Below are positions 24,925 through 34,471 of a DNA stretch of 64,000 nucleotides, piece by piece (positions within the stretch are counted from its first letter, which is position 1; each line of letters begins with the position of its first letter). The translations under genes and the position numbers were made by a program. Source of the stretch: CAWGGS01 sp046704745 (GTDB lineage Bacteria; Desulfobacterota; Desulfobulbia; Desulfobulbales; Desulfocapsaceae). The stretch covers positions 17,672-81,671 of the forward strand of contig JBJKRL010000139.1 in the NCBI GenBank assembly GCA_046704745.1, read 5' to 3'. The notes under the pieces were generated by a model, which was not told the origin of the DNA, ran no database searches, and was given only the letters and a program-made list of their open reading frames with translations.

Positions 24925-25126
24925 GTGTGGTTCACTATACTAGAGTAGTTTCCATCCGAAAACGGCGCTTTTGCCCTAACTCGTCGTTGCGTTGCCAAAT
25001 TTAATCCTCGGAATATTAAGTATCTGCCTCCGGTTAAATTTGCCACCGCGCCTAGATTTAGAAGAGGTAAGCGAAGACTCCGAAATCCCTCGTTTCAGGA
25101 TGGAAACTAGAGTATGTGAACCACAC
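24925..25126. repeat. dispersed inverted-repeat element R2 (most complete copy)
   Basis: Outer ends GTGTGGTTCAC (24925) and GTGAACCACAC (25116) are a perfect 11-bp inverted pair. Just inside, AGTTTCCATCCGAAAAC and GTTTCAGGATGGAAACT form a second pair. The core CCTCGGAATATTAAGTATCT is shared with R1. The 202-bp length, nested inverted ends and lack of coding sequence fit a MITE. The remainder of the 24753-25428 gap shows no gene. Confidence 0.7.
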
Positions 25127-25428
25127 AAGCGCCGCGGGATAGCGGGCTGCATCGGCTCTCCCGAAGGGCGGAAAAGAGATGCGCAATATTTTTTTATTCT
25201 GCCTCAGATTGTCCCCATAAAATACATGAGCTGCATATTGTTAACACATTGCAATAACGTTAGAAAAGTTCAGTCGGCAAATTTTTCATGAAATATGCGG
25301 AGCAGATGCAGATTGCCGACAATAAAAAGTTGAGTCGTCCCTTTTTTTCTCTTTTAAGAGATGATATGAATAAATTTCAGACAAATGAAGGAATATAAAT
25401 AAATCCCTTTAGCTTCCGGAGGCTGTAT

Positions 25429-27093
25429 ATGAAAATGACGATAGGAAAAAAACTTGGGGTGATTCTACTGGTGGTTGCCGTATTGCTTCCTATCTCCATT
25501 GTGATCAACTGGTATTACGGGGAAAAATCCATACAGATGGCCGAACAGACCAGGATCGAATCCTACCCATTTGCCATGAAGGCCAAGCAGATGCAGGTTG
25601 CCGTCATTCAGGTCCAGCAGTTTCTTTCGGATATTTCAGCTACAAGAGGAGCTAAAGGGTATGATGACGGTTTCGACAATGCCAAGGCGCAGGCGGAGAA
25701 GTTTACAAGTCTTTACAACGACTTCAACGCCATGTTTACCCGGGAAAACGACAGCAGGAATCTGGCGGCTCTGGCAAAGATGAAAAGCGATTTCGATGCC
25801 TATTATGAGATGGGCAAGAAGATGGCGGCTGTCTACATCAAGGACGGGCCGGACGAAGGGAATAAACTGATGGAGAAGTTCGATCCTCTGGCCGATCAGA
25901 TCTCCAAAGAGGTAGACTCCTTCATCCAAGGCCAGGTCAATGAACTTGATTCCAATCTGAAAACAGTCTCATCCGATGTTCATTCAGCGAGAATGATGAC
26001 AGTCTTAATGGGAATTATCATATTAGTTGTTATCGTTTTGATGACCCTTGCCACCACCAGCGGGATAAGAAAGAATGTGGTCAAAATATCCGGTTTTGTC
26101 GAAGGCATGGCAAAGGGGGATTTTGCCTCCAAATTGGTTATTAAGAGCGGGGACGAACTCGGACAGATCGCAGGTCAGCTCAATGCCATGAAACAGCAGG
26201 TGGCAAATGTTCTCAAAGAGATATTAGGCAGCAACGAACTGATGACCGCATCTTCACAGGAGCTGTCTGCTATTTCCAAGCAGATGCTGGCAGGAGCCGA
26301 GCAGACATCATCACGATCCAATACCGTGGCCACCGCCGCCCAGGAGATGAGTGCCAATATGTCATCAGTGGCCGCAGCCACCGAACAGGCCTCAACCAAT
26401 GTCTCAATGGTCGCCACGGCCACCGAAGAGATGACCGCTACCATAAACGAAATCTCACAGAATACCGAGAAGACCCGTTCCATCAGCGAGGAAGCGGTGG
26501 TCAAATCCAAATCCGCTTCACAGAAGATAAACGATCTCGGTGCGGCAGCGCAGGAGGTTGGCAAGGTAACCGAGACCATTACCGAGATCTCCGAGCAGAC
26601 TAATCTTTTGGCCTTGAATGCGACCATTGAGGCGGCCCGGGCCGGAGAGGCGGGAAAAGGCTTTGCCGTAGTTGCCAATGAGATTAAGGAACTGGCCAAG
26701 CAGACAGCCGGCGCAACGCTGGAGATAAAACAAAAGATAGAGGGGATTCAAGGAACGACGGCCGGCACGGTTGAAGAAATTGAAGGGATATCCAAGATCA
26801 TTGTTGAGGTCAATGATATGGTGGCAATCATTGCAACCGCTGTTGAAGAACAGTCGGTAACAACAAAAGAGATTGCCTCAAACGTCAGCCAAGCCTCGAT
26901 GGGTATTCAAGAGGTTACCGAAAACGTGGCGCAGAGTTCGACGGTATCCGAAGAGATAGCCCGAGATATTGCCGGGGTAAATCAATCGGCCAAAGAGATT
27001 TCAGTCAACAGTGCCAATGTTGACTCCAATGTGGTCAAACTTAACGAAATGGCAGCAAGGTTACGAGAAATTGTTGCCAAATTCAGAGTATGA
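25429..27093 (+). CDS. methyl-accepting chemotaxis protein
   Basis: A 554-residue chemoreceptor. Membrane helix ~10-29, a mostly helical periplasmic sensor ~30-185 (four-helix-bundle type), second membrane helix ~188-208, HAMP ~210-265 and a long cytoplasmic signalling coiled coil. The conserved hairpin tip is ISEQTNLLALNATIEAARAG followed by EAGKGFAVVANEIKELAKQT. Methylation-type Gln/Glu pairs lie on both flanks. No pentapeptide for CheR/CheB docking is seen at the C terminus. Ligand is unknown. It stands alone; a strong hairpin follows. Confidence 0.95.
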   Translation: MKMTIGKKLGVILLVVAVLLPISIVINWYYGEKSIQMAEQTRIESYPFAMKAKQMQVAVIQVQQFLSDISATRGAKGYDDGFDNAKAQAEKFTSLYNDFNAMFTRENDSRNLAALAKMKSDFDAYYEMGKKMAAVYIKDGPDEGNKLMEKFDPLADQISKEVDSFIQGQVNELDSNLKTVSSDVHSARMMTVLMGIIILVVIVLMTLATTSGIRKNVVKISGFVEGMAKGDFASKLVIKSGDELGQIAGQLNAMKQQVANVLKEILGSNELMTASSQELSAISKQMLAGAEQTSSRSNTVATAAQEMSANMSSVAAATEQASTNVSMVATATEEMTATINEISQNTEKTRSISEEAVVKSKSASQKINDLGAAAQEVGKVTETITEISEQTNLLALNATIEAARAGEAGKGFAVVANEIKELAKQTAGATLEIKQKIEGIQGTTAGTVEEIEGISKIIVEVNDMVAIIATAVEEQSVTTKEIASNVSQASMGIQEVTENVAQSSTVSEEIARDIAGVNQSAKEISVNSANVDSNVVKLNEMAARLREIVAKFRV

Positions 27094-27123
27094 CAGGTGC
27101 GGACGTCCTATCCGCAGCCATCC

Positions 27124-27162
27124 GGGCCTCATGGGGAACGCCTTCGGGCCCCCACGAGGCCC
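27124..27162 (+). terminator. GC-rich hairpin after the chemoreceptor gene
   Basis: GGGCCTCATGGGG (27124-27136) pairs with CCCCACGAGGCCC (27150-27162), 13 bp with one mismatch, starting 30 bases after the stop codon. A short T run does not follow directly. The rest of 27094-27421 holds no gene and presumably the promoter of the next kinase. Confidence 0.5.
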
Positions 27163-27421
27163 CTTCCAGTGATGACTTCCACCTCCCGGGTTTTAGAAAA
27201 GTATACATAAGTCGAATGAACCTGAATTTTTTCCATATAATTCAGGGGGTATTTTCAATTCATTTCTGGATTCCCTCGAGTGTTTTTGCCATAATAAGAG
27301 TACCTCTTGCAGGGGGAAGTTGAAGTTTTCCTCTCTTGCTCCTGCTGGAAGAAAATATTGTCTGATCCCATATCTGTCCTGAGCTATTTATATTTTTTTA
27401 TTTCTTCATGGTGGGTTACAG

Positions 27422-30400
27422 ATGGAAAGATGTGTCAGAGGTAATCGATTGATGCTTCACCTTTCCATACGGTATTGTATCGTCGCTCTTCTTCTTTGCC
27501 TTGTCTCAATGATTTTCCTCCGGATCGATGCCTATGGTCAGGAGAAAAAACAGATCCTCGTTCTTCACTCGTATAATAAGGGTCTTGATTGGACCGATAA
27601 TGAGGATAGTGGCATTATGACTGCCCTGTCACCCTATCTGGATACCATCGAGGTCCATACCGAATTCATGGATACCAAAAGGATCCCTGTTAACGATTTT
27701 GCCCCCGATTTTCTTCATTACCTTGAAAAGAAATATGGAAAAACAAAGTTTCAATGCATTATCACTACCGATGATGATGCATTCAACTTCATGCGCCGGA
27801 ATCGACAGGTCCTTTTTCCTGGTGTTCCGATAGTGTTCTGCGGTGTCAATTATCTTAGTGATTCTGATACGCTAACCAGTCATGACTTGATTACCGGAGT
27901 CGTCGAGGACTTTGATATACCTGCAACCCTTCAGGCAGCTTTGCGGCTTGAGCCTGAAACGAAAAAGGTTGTCATCATCAATGATCGTACCACCACCGGC
28001 AGTGCCAACCGAAAAATCATTGACGGCATTATTCCCTCTTTCAAATCCCGGTTGAAATTTGAGTTTTTTGAAGATCTCAGCATGCCCGAACTGTTACAGA
28101 AGGTTCGAGCACTGGGGCAGGGAACCGTCATTTTGCTGATGACGTTCAACAGGGATACAACCGGCCATGATTTTGATTACAACCAAAGCATTTCCCTGAT
28201 ATCCAAGGCAGCAAAAGTGCCGATTTACGGGGTTTGGAGATTTTATCTCGGAAAAGGCATTGTCGGCGGAATGTTGACAAGCGGCAGGATTCAAGGAGAA
28301 ATAGCGGCAAAAATGGCCTTGCGTATTCTTGCAGGAGAACCAGCTGGAAATATTGCAATAATTAAAAAGAGTCCCAATCGGTTTATGTTTGATTTCAGGC
28401 AGCTTAAGCGCTTTGATATTCCGGTTTCCCGCCTACCGAAGAGTTCGTTGGTGATTAATACGCCGCAGACTTTTTATCAGCTCCATCCCCAGTTATTTTA
28501 CGCTGGAATTGCGGCGTTTGCCAGCCTGGTGCTCATTATAATCCTGCTCCTCGGACGGATGAAGGAGCGGAGACTGTCATTGGATGAGCTGGGAAAAGCC
28601 CATCGGCAAAATGTGACTATTTTGGAAAGTATTGCCGACGGTTTCGTGACCTTTGACCAAGAATTTCGTTTTACCTATATAAACAATGAGGCCGAAAAAA
28701 TTCTTGGCCGGAATCGGGATGATCTTTTGGGAAGAGAATATGGGGAGGTTCCCCTTTTTTCTGTGGGAAGCCCTATCGACAGTCTCTTCCGGCAGGTGAT
28801 GGAGACGCGGGAAGCCGGAGAATTGGAGTACCTTCACAGTCTGGCGGATCGTGGTGAAAATCAATGGATCGCTTTTAAAGCCTATCCTGCTGAAGATGGC
28901 GGTATTTCAGTATATTTCAGGGATATTACCGAGAGAAAAAAAGCCGATGAAGAACTCATCCGTCTTGCGACGGCCATTGAACAGTCAGCGGAGGCAGTAT
29001 TTATAACCGATACGAATTGGATAATCCGTTATGTCAACCCCGCTTTTGAGCATATGAGCGGTTATGGAAGAAATGACATTATCGGCAGACACACCAGCAT
29101 ACTGAAAAGCGATGCCCATGATTCGGCATTTTATCGACGGATCCGTGAGACGTTGAAAGCCGGGAAGGTATGGTCGGGCCGGATAACCAGCCGGAAAAAG
29201 GATGGTTCGGTCTTCGAGTCCGAGGCCACTGACTCCCCGGTTCGCGATGCCACGGGCACTATCATTAACTACGTAGGCGTTTCACGGGATATAACGGTTG
29301 AAATGCGGCTTGAAAAAGAGTTGCGCCAGGCCCAGAAGATGGAGGCGATAGGCACCTTGGCCGGTGGTATTGCTCATGACTTCAATAACATACTCTCAAT
29401 AATAATCGGATTTACCGAGATGGCCAAAATGAAGTTGCCGGAATCGGATCCCATCAGTGAGAATCTGCAGAGGGTGCTTGATGCCGGTGGCAGAGCCACG
29501 GAATTGGTCAAACAGATACTCACCTTCAGCCGTTGGAAGGAACAGGAGAAAAAACCTGTTCAGATTGCCTCTTTTGTCAAAGAAGCACTGAAGCTGATGC
29601 GGCCGCTTATACCATCTACCATAGAAATCCGCCGGGAGATTTTGGTAGCGCCTGAACAAACAATTGTCCTGATGGACCCGACGGAGATCCATCAGGTTTT
29701 GATGAACCTTTGTACCAACGCCTCCCATGCCATGCGGGAAAAGGGAGGCATACTCAGTGTCAGAGTGATGGATCTTGAGGCTGATCATGTCCTTGTTTCC
29801 AGACACTTGGATCTGGAAATAGGCTCGTATATCTGTCTTTCCGTAAGCGATACCGGTATTGGAATGGATGCGGCAACCTTAGAGAGGATTTTCGACCCCT
29901 ATTTTACCACCAAAGAACTGGGTGTTGGCACCGGTTTGGGATTGCCGGTCGTTCAGGGCATCGTCAAAGGTCATCACGGTGGAATCTCGGTTTACAGCGA
30001 GCCCGGGAAAGGAACGACATTCAATGTCTATCTCCCGCGAATTGAAGGCGGTGGGCTTACATCAGACACCAAACGGGAGGTTTTTCCGCCGGGTAGCGAA
30101 CGGATACTTTTTCTTGATGATGAAAAACAGATGGCAGAGCTTGGAGCAGAGATGCTTACCCCCTTCGGCTACAAAGTGACGGCCATGACAAGCAGCCGGG
30201 AGGCCCTGGAGATGTTCAGAGCTAATTCCGGTGCCTTTGATCTGATAATAACCGATATGACCATGCCTGTTGTAACCGGTAAGCAATTTGCCATGGAGGC
30301 CAAAGCCCTCCGACCGAAACTTCCGGTAATTCTCTGCACGGGCTTCAGTGAATTAATAAATGAAATCAAGGCAAGGGAATCCGGCATAGATGCTTTTTTG

Positions 30401-30460
30401 ATGAAACCCTATTCAACGAATGATCTTATGAGAACAATACGCAGGGTTCTGGGAAAATGA
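27422..30460 (+). CDS. hybrid histidine kinase with ABC-substrate-binding-like sensor, PAS-PAS-HisKA-HATPase-REC
   Basis: A 1012-residue membrane sensor kinase. After a signal/anchor helix (~11-38) comes an ABC_sub_bind-like periplasmic domain (~42-345: KQILVLHSYNKGLDWTDNED, ITTDDDAFNFM, PGVPIVFCGVNYL). A membrane helix (~360-382) leads to PAS (~395-505) and PAS-PAC (~510-640). HisKA has GGIAHDFNNILSIIIGFTEM, the ATPase has DTGIGMDAATL and GTGLGLPVVQGIVKGH, and the receiver ends the protein (ILFLDDE, IITDMTMPVVTG, LMKPYS). This domain order is common in Desulfobacterota. No dedicated response regulator is adjacent. A strong hairpin separates it from the chemoreceptor gene. Confidence 0.92.
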   Translation: MERCVRGNRLMLHLSIRYCIVALLLCLVSMIFLRIDAYGQEKKQILVLHSYNKGLDWTDNEDSGIMTALSPYLDTIEVHTEFMDTKRIPVNDFAPDFLHYLEKKYGKTKFQCIITTDDDAFNFMRRNRQVLFPGVPIVFCGVNYLSDSDTLTSHDLITGVVEDFDIPATLQAALRLEPETKKVVIINDRTTTGSANRKIIDGIIPSFKSRLKFEFFEDLSMPELLQKVRALGQGTVILLMTFNRDTTGHDFDYNQSISLISKAAKVPIYGVWRFYLGKGIVGGMLTSGRIQGEIAAKMALRILAGEPAGNIAIIKKSPNRFMFDFRQLKRFDIPVSRLPKSSLVINTPQTFYQLHPQLFYAGIAAFASLVLIIILLLGRMKERRLSLDELGKAHRQNVTILESIADGFVTFDQEFRFTYINNEAEKILGRNRDDLLGREYGEVPLFSVGSPIDSLFRQVMETREAGELEYLHSLADRGENQWIAFKAYPAEDGGISVYFRDITERKKADEELIRLATAIEQSAEAVFITDTNWIIRYVNPAFEHMSGYGRNDIIGRHTSILKSDAHDSAFYRRIRETLKAGKVWSGRITSRKKDGSVFESEATDSPVRDATGTIINYVGVSRDITVEMRLEKELRQAQKMEAIGTLAGGIAHDFNNILSIIIGFTEMAKMKLPESDPISENLQRVLDAGGRATELVKQILTFSRWKEQEKKPVQIASFVKEALKLMRPLIPSTIEIRREILVAPEQTIVLMDPTEIHQVLMNLCTNASHAMREKGGILSVRVMDLEADHVLVSRHLDLEIGSYICLSVSDTGIGMDAATLERIFDPYFTTKELGVGTGLGLPVVQGIVKGHHGGISVYSEPGKGTTFNVYLPRIEGGGLTSDTKREVFPPGSERILFLDDEKQMAELGAEMLTPFGYKVTAMTSSREALEMFRANSGAFDLIITDMTMPVVTGKQFAMEAKALRPKLPVILCTGFSELINEIKARESGIDAFLMKPYSTNDLMRTIRRVLGK

Positions 30461-30744
30461 TCTGTGCCCGCCTGCAAGCAGTGGTGGAAAGGCAATGAGG
30501 CCGCAGGGCAACGGCCGGAAGCGACAAACTTCACCGGCTTGTTTCTTTCAGTTTTTCAAAAGTAGGCGGAATCCGTATGCACCGGAATTAAAGTCGTCAG
30601 CGTATTTACTTTGGGGTAGATGGGGGTATACAATAGAGAACGTTAAGCAGGTTCTCTATCGAAATTCAACAAGTTGCAGGAAAGAGTGTCCTCGTCTGAT
30701 AAAAACGCAGTTACGTAGGGGGCTCTCAGGAAAAGGAATTTTTC

Positions 30745-33700
30745 ATGGTTCAACAGGTAGTTTCCAAACGTCTTCCCTCCCGTCTTGCCTCGCTTTGCTC
30801 CTTTCTTACATTGGGTTTGGGGGCCTTTGCTTTAATCGGATGGGTTTCTGCTATACCATGGCTCACAGCGCTTTGGCCTGGCGGCATACCCATGGCTCCG
30901 AGTACTGCCCTGTTATTTTTACTGCTTGGGGCCTCAGGCTGGACACTAACCTATTTTTCAAAGAATTCACCGGTTTTTATATTCTGCAGTTTACTATCAT
31001 GGCTTGCAACTCTTCTTGCCCTGGTTCTCCTCGTCGTATCGAGTCTTGGTATTCATTCTCAAGCTGAATATCTGGGAATGGATATCTCAGGTGTTGTGGG
31101 CGGGGCACCGATCGGGCATATGTCACCCTTGACGGCGCTGTGTTTTGTAATTGTCGGAGCCTCTCTTCTGCTTCAATACTATGACGGCAAGCGTCTGATT
31201 CCATCTTTTTTTCTGGCAAGTACCTCTTTTCTCGTCAGTTTGGTTCTGATAATAGGGTATCTTGTCGGGGCGCCGCTACTTTACGGAACCGGAATCATAC
31301 CCCCAGCCATGACCACTTCCCTTGCCTTTTTCATGCTCAGCATTGCGCTCCTTTGTCTTGCCGGGATGCAAATCTGGCGGCATGATTCCCTGTACGATGA
31401 TTCATCCGCCCAGGCCACAGTTGTCCTTTTTCTGGTCTTTGTTCTCGTTGTAACAGTTATATTATCAGCCGGTTATCTTTACTCTAGCAATCTAAAACAG
31501 CATTTTCACAGGCAGGCGGAGGCCGATCTTGCAGCGATTGCCGACCTAAAAATCAGCGACTTACAGCAGTGGCGCCGGGAGCGCTTACGGGACGCCTCAC
31601 TCTTTTATAAAAATAGTGTCTTTTCCAGTCTGGTATCCCGATTTCTTGCCGATCCGAAAAACCAAAAGGATCATGATCAGCTTCAAAACTGGCTACAAAA
31701 CTTTCAAGGGAATTCCGCCTATGACAGAGTCTCCTTAATAGATTCACAAGGTGTGGTACGAATATCTATTCCCGATAACAGGGAGCCAGAAGAGAACGGA
31801 AAAGAAAAAGATTATAACCAGATACTGCAGTCACGGCTAATTTCCATCATTGATTTTCATCGGGATCCTCCCAACCGAAAACTTCATATGGATATCGCTG
31901 TTCCTCTCCTTATCGGGCCGGGATGGGAAAAGGCCATGGGAATACTCATTTTCCATATAGATCCCGAACGGTATTTATACCCTCTGATTCGGCGCTGGCC
32001 GATACCAAGCCGGACGGCGGAAACCTTTCTTGTCCGTAGGGAGGGCAAAGATGTTCTGTATCTCAATGACCTGCGATTTAAAGAGGAAACCGCGCTTTCC
32101 TTGCATTTCCCGTTAACCAGGACCAGTTTGCCGGCCGTCATGGCAGTTTTGGGCAAAAAGGGAATCGTCCGGGGGAGCGACTATCGCAATATGCCGGTTC
32201 TGGCTGCGTTACGGAACGTTCCCGCTTCACCATGGTTTCTCGTAGCCAAAATGGATTTGGATGAAGTCAATCAGCCTCTGTATCAACGCCTGCTCTGGAT
32301 AACGGGATTGATCGGCACCTTGCTGTTCGGATCAGCAGCGGTCATTGCCTTGGTTTGGAGAAACCAACGGGCTCAATTCTATCGTCTCAGATATGTGGCG
32401 GCAAAGGCGGCGGAAGATTCGGAAAAGAGGCTGGCGACCATATTCGAGAGCGCCAAAGACGGAATCATGGTGGCGGATGCCGAGAGCAAACGGTTTGTTG
32501 CCGCCAATAGAGCCATCGGTGAGATGCTGGGCTACAGTCATGAAGAGCTGATGTCCATGGGGGTTGAGGATATTCACCCAAAGAAAGACCTGCCGGCGAT
32601 TGTTGAAAAATTTCAACGTCAGGCTCTTGGTGAGATATCCGTTGCCATAGCTATGCCGATGAAACGCAAGGACGGCTCGATCTTTTATGCCGACATTAAT
32701 ACCACCCCGATTGATTTCGGCGGGCGGGACTGTCTCCTGGGAACCTTCCGGGATATTACGGAGAGAATAAAGGCAGAGGCTCGTATTGAACATTTGAACA
32801 GGGTTCTACGGGCGATTCGCAACATCAACCAGCTGATCGTTAGGGTCCGAACGGCGGAGGAGTTGAGAAAAAGTGCCTGTGACCTCCTGGTAGGCCACGG
32901 AAGCTATGTCAGTGCCTTAATCATCCTGACCGATCAAAAAGGAAGACCGGTGAGTCACACGGAAACAGGCGTTGGAGAGGGATTTCAACTGCTTGTTGAG
33001 CAGATGGAACAAGGGGAATTGCCTCCCTGCTGTAAAGCCGCCGATGCAGTGGACGGTGTCCGCTTAATCAGGGAGCAGGACAATGTTTGTCAGTCATGTC
33101 TCATTGCCGATGGCTGTCAATCGCAGCAAAAGATGTCCATTCGTCTCATGCATCAGGGAATAATGTTCGGGTATCTCTCGGTCAGCCTGCACCAGGATGT
33201 TGCCATGGATGAAGAAGAAGAAAGGCTCTTTATTGAACTGGCCGGAGATTTGGCCTATTCGCTTCATAATATGGAAATGGCGAAGGCAATGCAGGCGGTT
33301 GAGCAGGAGACAAAACAACTTGAAGCCCAACTTTTCCAAGCGCAAAAGATGGAGGCCGTGGGGCAATTGGCTGGTGGTGTGGCTCATGATTTTAACAATC
33401 TCCTGACCATAATTCTTGGCTATTCCCAAATGTTGGGTGAAGAGGCAGGAGAGGATGCATCCTTTAAGGAGGGAGCCCAAGAGATTCATGGAGCAGCCGT
33501 CCGGGCACGAAATTTGACCCGGCAATTGCTTGCCTTCAGCCGCAAACAGATGCTGGAGATGCGGACCGTCGATGTTAATAAGGTCATCGGCGGCTTTGCA
33601 AGTCTTATCAAGCGAACAATTGGCGAGGACATCCGTATGGATGTCGTCTTGTCTTCGAAACCGGCCTGGGTTAAGGCCGATATCTCCCAACTGGAACAGA

Positions 33701-34467
33701 TCTTGATGAATCTGGCGGTCAATGCCCGGGATGCAATGCCCGACGGCGGCGTCCTGACCATTGAAATCGCCCATGCCGATCTGGATGAATCGTATGTGGC
33801 AAGCAAGCTGGGAGCTATCCCCGGGCCCCATGTCATGATCAGCATCAGCGATAACGGCATCGGTATGGATCATCCAACCATGGAAAAGATATTTGAGCCG
33901 TTTTATACGACGAAACCTGTCGGACACGGCACAGGTCTCGGACTTGCAACCGTCTATGGCGTGGTCAAGCAGCATGGGGGCAATATCTGGGTCTACAGTG
34001 AGCCGGATCAAGGAACGACATTCAAGATCTATCTTCCTGCTGCTGATGAGCAAATTGAAGAAGAAGAGGAGTCGGTTGAAACACAGATTGCCCCTCAAGG
34101 GGAAGTGTCCGTTCTGGTGGTTGAAGATGAACCTTCTCTCATGAAATTGGCCTGCCGGGTTTTGACCAGAGGCGGGTATCAAGTTTTTGAGGCGGGGGAT
34201 GTGGATGATGCGGTGGAAATCGCCAGGATGTCGGAAACACCTATTCAGCTTTTATTGACTGATGTCATCATGCCCAAGATGAAAGGGACTGAAGTTTTCA
34301 GCAGGGTCAAAGAATATCATCCCGGGATCAAAGTCCTTTATATGTCTGGGTATACCGAGAACGTCATCGCCCGCCAGGGAATAATAAAAGAAGGAATTCG
34401 ATTTCTGCAAAAACCTTTTTCCGCAAAATCCTTATTGGAGAAAGTCTCGGGAGTCCTGAAAGGATAA
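30745..34467 (+). CDS. giant membrane hybrid histidine kinase (multi-TM, PAS, GAF, HisKA, HATPase, REC)
   Basis: A 1240-residue sensor kinase. Residues ~15-230 contain about six hydrophobic helices forming an integral-membrane sensor, then ~231-250 another helix, a periplasmic region (~255-520) starting with a helical CHASE-like stretch (RQAEADLAAIADLKISDLQQ), and a helix near 525. Cytoplasmic parts: PAS (~565-685), GAF-like (~700-860, with CCKAA and CQSC cysteines), HisKA with GGVAHDFNNLLTIILGYSQM, ATPase with DNGIGMDHPTM and GTGLGLATVYGVVKQHGG, and a receiver (VLVVEDEPS, LLTDVIMPKMKG, LQKPFS). The cysteine-bearing GAF could be redox- or metal-sensitive. It ends five bases from the convergent efflux gene. 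Confidence 0.9.
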   Translation: MVQQVVSKRLPSRLASLCSFLTLGLGAFALIGWVSAIPWLTALWPGGIPMAPSTALLFLLLGASGWTLTYFSKNSPVFIFCSLLSWLATLLALVLLVVSSLGIHSQAEYLGMDISGVVGGAPIGHMSPLTALCFVIVGASLLLQYYDGKRLIPSFFLASTSFLVSLVLIIGYLVGAPLLYGTGIIPPAMTTSLAFFMLSIALLCLAGMQIWRHDSLYDDSSAQATVVLFLVFVLVVTVILSAGYLYSSNLKQHFHRQAEADLAAIADLKISDLQQWRRERLRDASLFYKNSVFSSLVSRFLADPKNQKDHDQLQNWLQNFQGNSAYDRVSLIDSQGVVRISIPDNREPEENGKEKDYNQILQSRLISIIDFHRDPPNRKLHMDIAVPLLIGPGWEKAMGILIFHIDPERYLYPLIRRWPIPSRTAETFLVRREGKDVLYLNDLRFKEETALSLHFPLTRTSLPAVMAVLGKKGIVRGSDYRNMPVLAALRNVPASPWFLVAKMDLDEVNQPLYQRLLWITGLIGTLLFGSAAVIALVWRNQRAQFYRLRYVAAKAAEDSEKRLATIFESAKDGIMVADAESKRFVAANRAIGEMLGYSHEELMSMGVEDIHPKKDLPAIVEKFQRQALGEISVAIAMPMKRKDGSIFYADINTTPIDFGGRDCLLGTFRDITERIKAEARIEHLNRVLRAIRNINQLIVRVRTAEELRKSACDLLVGHGSYVSALIILTDQKGRPVSHTETGVGEGFQLLVEQMEQGELPPCCKAADAVDGVRLIREQDNVCQSCLIADGCQSQQKMSIRLMHQGIMFGYLSVSLHQDVAMDEEEERLFIELAGDLAYSLHNMEMAKAMQAVEQETKQLEAQLFQAQKMEAVGQLAGGVAHDFNNLLTIILGYSQMLGEEAGEDASFKEGAQEIHGAAVRARNLTRQLLAFSRKQMLEMRTVDVNKVIGGFASLIKRTIGEDIRMDVVLSSKPAWVKADISQLEQILMNLAVNARDAMPDGGVLTIEIAHADLDESYVASKLGAIPGPHVMISISDNGIGMDHPTMEKIFEPFYTTKPVGHGTGLGLATVYGVVKQHGGNIWVYSEPDQGTTFKIYLPAADEQIEEEEESVETQIAPQGEVSVLVVEDEPSLMKLACRVLTRGGYQVFEAGDVDDAVEIARMSETPIQLLLTDVIMPKMKGTEVFSRVKEYHPGIKVLYMSGYTENVIARQGIIKEGIRFLQKPFSAKSLLEKVSGVLKG

Positions 34468-34471
34468 AGGA

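Noticed and set aside
24992..25291. 99-codon plus-strand frame
   Set aside because: Runs through repeat element R2; composition is not protein-like.
30495..31067. 190-codon plus-strand frame before and within the giant kinase gene
   Set aside because: Overlaps the kinase N terminus in another frame; no motifs, and the kinase frame has the clear membrane pattern.
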